A stretch of DNA of 11,622 nt, from contig JAWOGQ010000015.1 of assembly GCA_046496745.1 (NCBI GenBank), positions 1 through 11,622 on the forward strand, given 5' to 3'. Source of the DNA: JBNJGT01 sp046496745 (GTDB lineage Archaea > Nanobdellota > Nanobdellia > Woesearchaeales > JACJVW01). How positions within the stretch are numbered: position 1 is the stretch's first letter; the number at the start of each line of letters is the position of its first letter. Positions 7,189-11,622 of the stretch are shown piece by piece. The position numbers and the translations under genes were made by a program. A model generated the notes under the pieces. That model was not told the DNA's origin. It did no database searches and saw only the letters and a program-made list of their open reading frames with translations.

Positions 7189-7210
7189 ATTAACCCCCGC
7201 TTTATAAGGT

Positions 7211-7220
7211 ATTTATAAAA
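7211..7220 (-). promoter_or_regulatory. Proximal TATA box candidate for TBP
   Basis: TTTTATAAAT on the minus strand is centred about 27-28 nt before the TBP ATG. If used, transcription would start within a few bases of the ATG and exclude the GGGGG ribosome site. Confidence 0.45.
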
Positions 7221-7252
7221 GAGTAATGCACCAAAGTTCATAAATGTTTTGC

Positions 7253-7260
7253 TTTTATAA
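7253..7260 (-). promoter_or_regulatory. Distal TATA box candidate for TBP
   Basis: CTTTATAAAAG on the minus strand predicts a start near 7231 and a leader of about 43 nt that would include the GGGGGT ribosome site. The strong G-rich site favours use of this promoter at least part of the time. Confidence 0.4.
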
Positions 7261-7294
7261 AGAGAAATAATCTATTTAAAAAGAAAGAGTATAC

Positions 7295-7317
7295 AAAAAT
7301 ATATACTTATATATTTT
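7295..7317 (-). terminator. A/T hairpin plus T tract terminating thrS
   Basis: A perfect inverted repeat has 10-bp arms (AAAATATATA and its complement) around a 2-nt loop at 7296-7317. It overlaps the thrS TAA and continues into TTTTT on the minus strand, with further T-rich sequence at about 7278-7289. The 7189-7315 gap holds only this and the TBP promoter elements. Confidence 0.5.
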
Positions 7318-9214
7318 ATTCTCTTTTTGAGACTTCTTCCCGGAGCACCTTGGCGAATTCATCAATATCTTTTGTGCCTATGACCTCGTTCTCCCTTGTC
7401 CTTACTGTTGCAGTATTATTCTCAGCTTCCTTTTCACCGATCACCAGCACATAATTGATTTTCTGCAACTGCGCCTCCCGCACTTTCTTTGACACTGACT
7501 CGCTTCGCTTGTCGACCTCCACTCGCAGGCCGTGCGAGACAAGCTTTTCTTTTGCCTTCTCTGCAGCGTCCGAGAACCTGTCTGCGACAGTAAGTACCCG
7601 CACCTGTACAGGACTAAGCCATAACGGGAACTTTCCGGCATAATGCTCTATAAGTATTCCCATGAACCTCTCAAGCGAACCGTAAACTGTCCTGTGTATC
7701 ATCACAGGCCGATGCCTCTGGCTGTCCGCACCTTCATAAGTGAGATCAAAATTCTCAGGCTGAGCCATGTCAAGCTGGATTGTCCCGCACTGCCATGTCC
7801 GGCCCAGGCAATCCTTGATATGGAAATCTATCTTAGGCCCATAAAAAGCGCCGTCTCCCTCGTTGATGACATACTCCCTTCCGGTTGATTCAAGAGCAGC
7901 CTTGAGAGAACTGGTTGTCTTGTCCCATTGCTTCTCTGTACCGATCGCCTTGTCAGGCTTGGTGGAAAGCTCCATATGATAAGTCAGGCCGAATGCGCTG
8001 TATATCTCATCAACAAGACTGATAACCCCTTCTATCTCATCCTGTATCTGCTCCTCTGTCATGTATATATGCGCATCATCCTGATGAAAAGCCCGCACAC
8101 GAAAAAGGCCTGAAAGCGTCCCTGACAGTTCATGCCTGTGCACAAACCCAATCTCACCCACGCGCATGGGAAGTTCCCGGTATGAATGGACATCCTCATT
8201 ATACATCAGCATACCACCCGGGCAATTCATTGGCTTTATGGCATAATCCTCATCATCGATCCTCGAATAATACATGTCATCCCCATAATTCTTCCAATGC
8301 CCGCTCTGCTCCCACAATTTCCGGGAGAGGATGATAGGTGTCTTGATCTCCACATAACCCGCCTTGTTGTGCAGTTCCTTCCAGAACTCAATCAGCTTAT
8401 TGAATACCACCATGCCCCTGGGATGGAAGAAAGGAAAACCAGGTGCCTCCTCATGCAATGAGAAAAGTTTAAGCTCCTTTCCGATCTTACGGTGATCACG
8501 TTTCTCCGCTTCCCTGAGCATCTCAAGATACTCTTTAAGCTCTTTCTTGTTCGGGAAAGCAACGCCGTATATCCTCTGCAACTGCTGGTTCTCAGCCTTG
8601 CCCCTCCAGTAAGCCCCTGCAATCTTTGTCAGCTTGAAAGCCTTTATCTGCCCTGTTGAACGGACATGCGGCCCCCTGCACAAGTCAACCAGTTCACCAT
8701 GCTTATAGAGACTGCAGGCCTCATCACCAAGCTCATCAATCATCTCAAGCTTGTATGGCTCATGCTTTTGCATCTCTTTTGCTTCATCTTTGGTGACATC
8801 AAGCCTTTCGAATGTGATATCCTCCTTTACGATCTTTTTCATCTCCTCCTCGATCTTCTTCAGATCTTCAGGAGTGAAAGGCTTTTCGACATCAAAATCA
8901 TAATAGAATCCATCCTCCACCGCAGGCCCTATGGTAAGCTTTGCATCAGGAAATATGCGTTTTACCGCCTGAGCAAGTACATGCGCAGCAGAATGCAAGA
9001 AAACATCCTTGCCTTCTTTATCCTGGAAAGTAAGAACCTGTAGAGTGGAATCCTTTGTTATAGTAGTGCTGAGATCAACTATTTTATCATTAAGTTTTGC
9101 TGCAACAGCTGCAGAATACAACCCCTCGCCTATCTGCTTCACGACATCAGCGACAGTTGCCCCCTTTTCAGCTTCAATTTCTGTATCATCTGGTAATCTA
9201 ACCTTTACTGCCAT
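7316..9214 (-). CDS. thrS: Threonyl-tRNA synthetase, bacterial-type architecture
   Basis: 632 residues; charges tRNA-Thr with threonine in the cytoplasm. The domains in order are: TGS (about 1-62); N2 editing domain with HSAAH (His74, His78) and the CRGPH motif (Cys179, His183), which hydrolyses mischarged Ser-tRNA; class II catalytic core (about 245-530); and anticodon-binding domain (about 535-632). Zinc ligands are Cys331 in MNCPGGM, His382 in DDAHIY and His507 in MIHRTVYGS. Motif 2 is RHELSGTLSGLFRVRAFHQD and motif 3 carries Arg516 in GSLERF. Length and order match bacterial enzymes of about 640 residues. Most archaeal ThrRS instead carry a D-aminoacyl-tRNA-deacylase-like N-terminal editing domain. 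GGGTGA 5 nt before ATG 9214 supports the start. All active-site residues are present, so the gene should be functional. Confidence 0.97.
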   Translation of the reverse strand: MAVKVRLPDDTEIEAEKGATVADVVKQIGEGLYSAAVAAKLNDKIVDLSTTITKDSTLQVLTFQDKEGKDVFLHSAAHVLAQAVKRIFPDAKLTIGPAVEDGFYYDFDVEKPFTPEDLKKIEEEMKKIVKEDITFERLDVTKDEAKEMQKHEPYKLEMIDELGDEACSLYKHGELVDLCRGPHVRSTGQIKAFKLTKIAGAYWRGKAENQQLQRIYGVAFPNKKELKEYLEMLREAEKRDHRKIGKELKLFSLHEEAPGFPFFHPRGMVVFNKLIEFWKELHNKAGYVEIKTPIILSRKLWEQSGHWKNYGDDMYYSRIDDEDYAIKPMNCPGGMLMYNEDVHSYRELPMRVGEIGFVHRHELSGTLSGLFRVRAFHQDDAHIYMTEEQIQDEIEGVISLVDEIYSAFGLTYHMELSTKPDKAIGTEKQWDKTTSSLKAALESTGREYVINEGDGAFYGPKIDFHIKDCLGRTWQCGTIQLDMAQPENFDLTYEGADSQRHRPVMIHRTVYGSLERFMGILIEHYAGKFPLWLSPVQVRVLTVADRFSDAAEKAKEKLVSHGLRVEVDKRSESVSKKVREAQLQKINYVLVIGEKEAENNTATVRTRENEVIGTKDIDEFAKVLREEVSKRE

Positions 9215-9245
9215 AAATTCACCCTTAGATAGGTTTATCCTCTTT

Positions 9246-9253
9246 CTTTATAT
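9246..9253 (-). promoter_or_regulatory. TATA box candidate for thrS
   Basis: CATATAAAG on the minus strand is centred about 35 nt before the thrS ATG. It predicts a leader of roughly 10 nt beginning about at the GGGTGA ribosome site. It is one half of a 104-bp divergent promoter region shared with the lipid cluster. Confidence 0.4.
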
Positions 9254-9277
9254 GTTTTGTCCATGACAACAAAAAGA

Positions 9278-9285
9278 TTTATAAA
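9278..9285 (+). promoter_or_regulatory. TATA box of the lipid gene cluster
   Basis: GATTTATAAAA on the plus strand is centred about 37 nt before ATG 9319. It predicts a leader of about 12 nt that includes the AGGGGTG ribosome site at 9309-9315. Confidence 0.5.
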
Positions 9286-9318
9286 AAAAATAAGCAATAT
9301 TCCCTACAGGGGTGTTCA

Positions 9319-10128
9319 ATGAATATTTTCCGGAAGAACCATATTCCAACCTGGCTTACTCTTGGTAACCTGGCTGGTGGTTTCCTTGCGATCCTCGCAA
9401 TAATCGACAACAACATAACTCTTGCACTTTATCTCATAGGGATTGCCCTCTTCTTTGATGTCATCGACGGTTATGTTGCAAGAAGATTCAACTGGCAATC
9501 AGATATGGGCGTAGAGCTTGACTCCCTGGCAGACGCTGTATCTTTCGTGATTGCCCCAAGCCTTCTTGCCTATCTCACTCTTCTGAATGAAGCCTCTCCT
9601 TTTCCAAGCCTTTTCATGGCAGGCTGCGGAATCCTCAGGCTTGCAAAGTTCAATGTCACAAAAGGAAAGGACCATTTTATCGGACTCCCCACTCCTATCC
9701 ACACTATCTTCATATTCTCACTATATTTTGTCAACCTGCAGACATGGCTGATCGCATTGATCATGATAATCAGCTCATATGCAATGATTAGCCCCCTGAA
9801 ATATCCGGCATTGAAAAAAGGCCATTTCCAGCGATATAAGAAAAGAGGACTTCTCCTTGCACTCGTTGCAGCATTGATACTCGCACTTTCCAATTATATG
9901 GGAATCATATCGACAAGCATCCTCATATATGCACTGTTCCTTGCAACCATACTTATACCTTTAAACCTGGACAAGAAACTGAAGAAACCCAGTGTACTTT
10001 ACATATTCAATACAGGATTCATAGCGATGATCATCCTGAGTTATCTCATCAACCCGGTTCTTTCAATAATATATGCAATTGCAGGCGCACCCTTAATACA
10101 GGTCGCAATAGACGGAAAATGGAAATGA
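9319..10128 (+). CDS. pssA: CDP-alcohol phosphatidyltransferase, probable archaetidylserine synthase
   Basis: 269 residues, highly hydrophobic, with about eight membrane helices. The CDP-alcohol phosphotransferase signature D-G-x2-A-R-x8-G-x3-D-x3-D is complete: Asp50, Gly51, Ala54, Arg55, Gly64, Asp68, Asp72. The N-terminal PTWLTLGNLAGGFLAIL and the flanking VELDSLADAVSF are typical of the serine-using PssA branch. The expected reaction is CDP-archaeol plus L-serine to archaetidylserine plus CMP, at the inner face of the membrane. The start is supported by AGGGGTG 5 nt upstream and a TATA box. The next gene, CarS, would supply its CDP-archaeol substrate, and the two coding regions overlap. 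Serine specificity comes from family resemblance and context; inositol-phosphate or glycerol-phosphate use is less likely. The C-terminal half, several further helices, is longer than the minimal family core. Confidence 0.88.
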   Translation: MNIFRKNHIPTWLTLGNLAGGFLAILAIIDNNITLALYLIGIALFFDVIDGYVARRFNWQSDMGVELDSLADAVSFVIAPSLLAYLTLLNEASPFPSLFMAGCGILRLAKFNVTKGKDHFIGLPTPIHTIFIFSLYFVNLQTWLIALIMIISSYAMISPLKYPALKKGHFQRYKKRGLLLALVAALILALSNYMGIISTSILIYALFLATILIPLNLDKKLKKPSVLYIFNTGFIAMIILSYLINPVLSIIYAIAGAPLIQVAIDGKWK

Positions 10129-10640
10129 TATTAATCAGGGTACTCTATCTCATGCTTCCTGTTTACATAGCAAACATGATGCCAGTCATAGTGAGATCCC
10201 TTCCTTTGCTTGACATGCCAGTAGATTTCAGGAAAAGATTCAGGGACAGGCGCATCTTCGGCTCTCACAAGACCTGGAGAGGACTGATCTTTGGCACAGC
10301 AGCAGCAATCCTCGTAGCATACATACAATTCAGGCTTGACCTTCCCATCTCATTACTGGAATATGACCGATGGATAATCATAGGCCTGTTTTTAGGAGGA
10401 GGTGCACTTTTGGGTGATCTCCTGAAAAGCATGATAAAACGACAACTTAAAATAAAAGAAGGCAAACCTTTCATCCCATGGGATCAGCTGGACTTTTTGC
10501 TCGGAGCACTCCCTTTCCTCTTGTTGCTCTACATACCGACTCCAGCAGAACTCCTGACCATCTGCATAATAACACCAATGCTTCATATAACAATAAACCA
10601 TATGGCATTTTACCTGAGAATAAGAAAGGAGAAGTGGTAA
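10125..10640 (+). CDS. carS: CDP-archaeol synthase CarS
   Basis: 171 residues from the chosen start, with about five membrane helices. It carries the CarS (former DUF46) landmarks: YIANMMPVI near 14-22, RDRRIFGSHKTWRG at about 40-53, and ALLGDLLKSMIKRQLKIKEG followed by PFIPWDQLDFLLGAL at about 94-129. The enzyme transfers CMP from CTP to unsaturated archaetidic acid (digeranylgeranylglyceryl phosphate), giving CDP-archaeol, the branch point for archaeal polar lipids. ATG 10125 forms an ATGA overlap with the preceding stop, the same arrangement as at other junctions here, and has GGA 8 nt upstream. ATG 10119 (two residues longer) is the alternative. The usual first Asp-Gly of the DGRRIFG motif reads Arg-Asp-Arg here; otherwise the motifs are intact. 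Confidence 0.93.
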   Translation: MILIRVLYLMLPVYIANMMPVIVRSLPLLDMPVDFRKRFRDRRIFGSHKTWRGLIFGTAAAILVAYIQFRLDLPISLLEYDRWIIIGLFLGGGALLGDLLKSMIKRQLKIKEGKPFIPWDQLDFLLGALPFLLLLYIPTPAELLTICIITPMLHITINHMAFYLRIRKEKW

Positions 10641-10641
10641 C

Positions 10642-11037
10642 ATGATATACGAACTCGTTACAAACAAGATATTCCTTGCAGCATTATTAGGATCATTATC
10701 CGCACAAGTATTAAAGATACTGCTCTTGATATACAAAGAACGCCAGTTCAGCTTCAAGCTGATCCTGCGACGTGCCAGCATGCCCTCTGCACATTCCGCG
10801 ACAGTAGCAGCCCTGACAACAGCACTCTACCTTGACCAGGGATTCACCCCCTTGACAATCACAATGCTTTTCATCTCAGCAATAATAATCCGCGATCTGA
10901 TTGACATAAACCTAGGGATACCAGAGAAAGAAAAGATAAAGAGAGTCAAAGCACCCATCCACACGCCTTTAGAGATAACTTTCGGAATCCTGCTTGGTAT
11001 AGCAGTCACACTAGCAATATTCGGATTCCCATTGTAA
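10642..11037 (+). CDS. DUF212 / divergent PAP2-family membrane protein
   Basis: 131 residues with about four membrane helices, beginning 1 nt after the CarS stop; AGGAG lies 10 nt upstream. RRASMPSAHSATVAALTTAL (His51) and a late APIHTPLEITFGILLG (His107) match DUF212, a family described as related to acid phosphatases and vanadium haloperoxidases (the GGMPSSHSA...GHTPLEV pattern). The middle DLIDINLGIPEKEKIKRVK is where bacterial members have DA-GVRRAAG. The protein is slightly shorter than bacterial members (about 140-150). No biochemical role is established that I can cite. Being third in a cluster with an archaetidylserine synthase and CarS, it is a candidate for a lipid phosphatase or related step. 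Its last 32 bp overlap the convergent membrane-protein gene. Confidence 0.87.
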   Translation: MIYELVTNKIFLAALLGSLSAQVLKILLLIYKERQFSFKLILRRASMPSAHSATVAALTTALYLDQGFTPLTITMLFISAIIIRDLIDINLGIPEKEKIKRVKAPIHTPLEITFGILLGIAVTLAIFGFPL

Positions 11038-11419
11038 GTGCAACAAATGTCAGGATAAGGGATGCATAATAATATTTTCCTATGATCTTCTGAAGGCGGC
11101 TTTCTTTGACAGTCATCCTTGAACCAGTAGCAAGGCCCAGGACAAATATCAGGAAACCTACTGTCGGCAACTGCGAGAACCCAAAAGCAATGCCCATGAC
11201 ACAAAACAAGAATAGGGGATTATAGACCAGGACCAACCCCACAAGCGAGAACAAGGCAAGCGCAAGAAACCCCTCCATGTACAAGACAAGAGCGACAAGA
11301 GCAACAAGAGCATATTCAAGATAATTCAGGTATCTTATCCCTGCCTTCACTTCACCCCTTGCGATCCATGAGAGAAAGACACCGCACAAAAGCCCCAGGG
11401 CAATGAATATTTCTACCAC
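11006..11419 (-). CDS. Multi-pass membrane protein of unknown family
   Basis: 137 residues with four or five hydrophobic segments (about 3-18, 33-50, 52-72, 74-96 and 117-136). A short polar loop (ATGSRMTVKESRLQKIIGKYYY) precedes the last helix. I do not recognise the family. The frame has a TAG two codons upstream, so GTG 11419 is the first available start; a GGGGG site lies 8 nt before it. The GTG overlaps the TAG of the Dph2-like frame (GTGGTAG), which suggests coupled translation. The 3' end runs 32 bp into the convergent DUF212 gene, so the last helix is encoded antisense to that protein's last helix. Hydrophobicity through the whole frame argues for a real gene, but start and function are uncertain. 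Confidence 0.6.
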   Translation of the reverse strand: MVEIFIALGLLCGVFLSWIARGEVKAGIRYLNYLEYALVALVALVLYMEGFLALALFSLVGLVLVYNPLFLFCVMGIAFGFSQLPTVGFLIFVLGLATGSRMTVKESRLQKIIGKYYYASLILTFVALTMGIRILLV

Positions 11420-11622
11420 GGGCTATGCCCCCATTGTATAAGAAGATCAACATCCAGATTAGGCACATCACACGCACCAAAACAAGAACCAAACCATATG
11501 AAGATCTCAGCCCCTGTCCTTTCCAGCTCATCAGCGATAGTTCCTGCATGTGGCTTCAGGCCGTCAGGCAACTGGATGCACACGCTTCCCGCCCCCTCAG
11601 CAGTAATCATCTGCGCTACTCT
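11413..11622 (-). CDS. dph2: Dph2-like diphthamide synthase, N-terminal part only, early stop; 5' end outside window
   Basis: The frame is open from the right edge to TAG at 11413-11415 (69 codons visible). It reads GAGSVCIQLPDGLKPHA, then TGAEIFIWFGSCFGACDV, then VDLLIQWGHSPW and stop. These are the landmarks of the first domain of archaeal Dph2, including the Cys of GACD that is the first of three [4Fe-4S] cluster ligands. Dph2 moves the 3-amino-3-carboxypropyl group of S-adenosylmethionine onto a histidine of elongation factor 2. Archaeal Dph2 is about 340 residues with three such domains. Here the frame ends right after the first domain's GHS motif, and neither other frame downstream continues the family. 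It is a truncated gene, a pseudogene, or a split first domain. An internal ATG lies at 11610, but the true start is probably beyond the edge. Confidence 0.7.
   Translation of the reverse strand, partial: RVAQMITAEGAGSVCIQLPDGLKPHAGTIADELERTGAEIFIWFGSCFGACDVPNLDVDLLIQWGHSPW

Noticed and set aside
9215..9318. Possible riboswitch or tRNA-sensing leader before thrS
   Set aside because: The gap is only 104 bp and divides into two TATA boxes and short leaders; no extended stem structures or conserved leader motifs are seen.
11413..11415. TAG in the Dph2 frame read as pyrrolysine
   Set aside because: The frame after the TAG stays open for only about 22 codons and does not resemble Dph2, so read-through would not restore the protein.
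1..11622. CRISPR arrays, insertion sequences, tRNA or rRNA genes
   Set aside because: I saw no regularly spaced repeats, transposase motifs, cloverleaf arrangements or rRNA-like stretches. Intergenic gaps are all under 130 bp.

Overview
The window looks archaeal. The clearest markers are a two-repeat TATA-binding protein, CDP-archaeol synthase (CarS), a Rad50-type ATPase with a CPTC zinc hook, and TATA-box promoters whose centre lies 25-28 nt before the start codons of lead genes. The threonyl-tRNA synthetase is of bacterial architecture (TGS domain plus N2 editing domain), which is a patchy trait in Archaea. Together with the short proteins and tight packing this would fit a DPANN or Woesearchaeota-like lineage or another mesophilic archaeon, but that placement is inference. 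I see no insertion sequences, CRISPR arrays, tRNA or rRNA genes.

Left block, minus strand (4520 down to 1, running out of the window). A small membrane-anchored exported protein of unknown family comes first. It is followed by a tight four-gene operon: a PadR-family repressor, two half-size RND/MMPL-type transporter proteins, and a membrane-anchored exported protein with three beta-sandwich domains (COG1361/NEW3-like). All three junctions inside the operon are ATGA stop/start overlaps. The two half-transporters together have the layout of one 12-helix RND pump cut at its midpoint. A dyad between the padR TATA box and its start codon is a candidate autoregulatory operator.

Centre. Rad50 (plus) is divergent from the small exported protein and meets the TBP gene (minus) with stop codons directly abutting; each gene's T-rich termination signal lies inside the other's 3' end. 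No Mre11 gene is next to rad50. TBP is preceded on the same strand by thrS, which ends in a perfect A/T palindrome with a T tract that looks like a terminator.

Right block. A divergent promoter region separates thrS from a plus-strand lipid cluster: an archaetidylserine-synthase-like CDP-alcohol phosphatidyltransferase, CarS, and a small DUF212/PAP2-related membrane protein. Together these could make CDP-archaeol, attach a polar head group, and perhaps remove a phosphate. On the minus strand, an unrecognised multi-pass membrane protein overlaps the end of this cluster tail to tail. It begins exactly where a Dph2-like (diphthamide synthesis) reading frame, entering from the right edge, stops far short of the normal Dph2 length.

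The observations most worth following up are the split RND pump with its surface partner, the DUF212 protein in an archaeal lipid operon, and the truncated Dph2.
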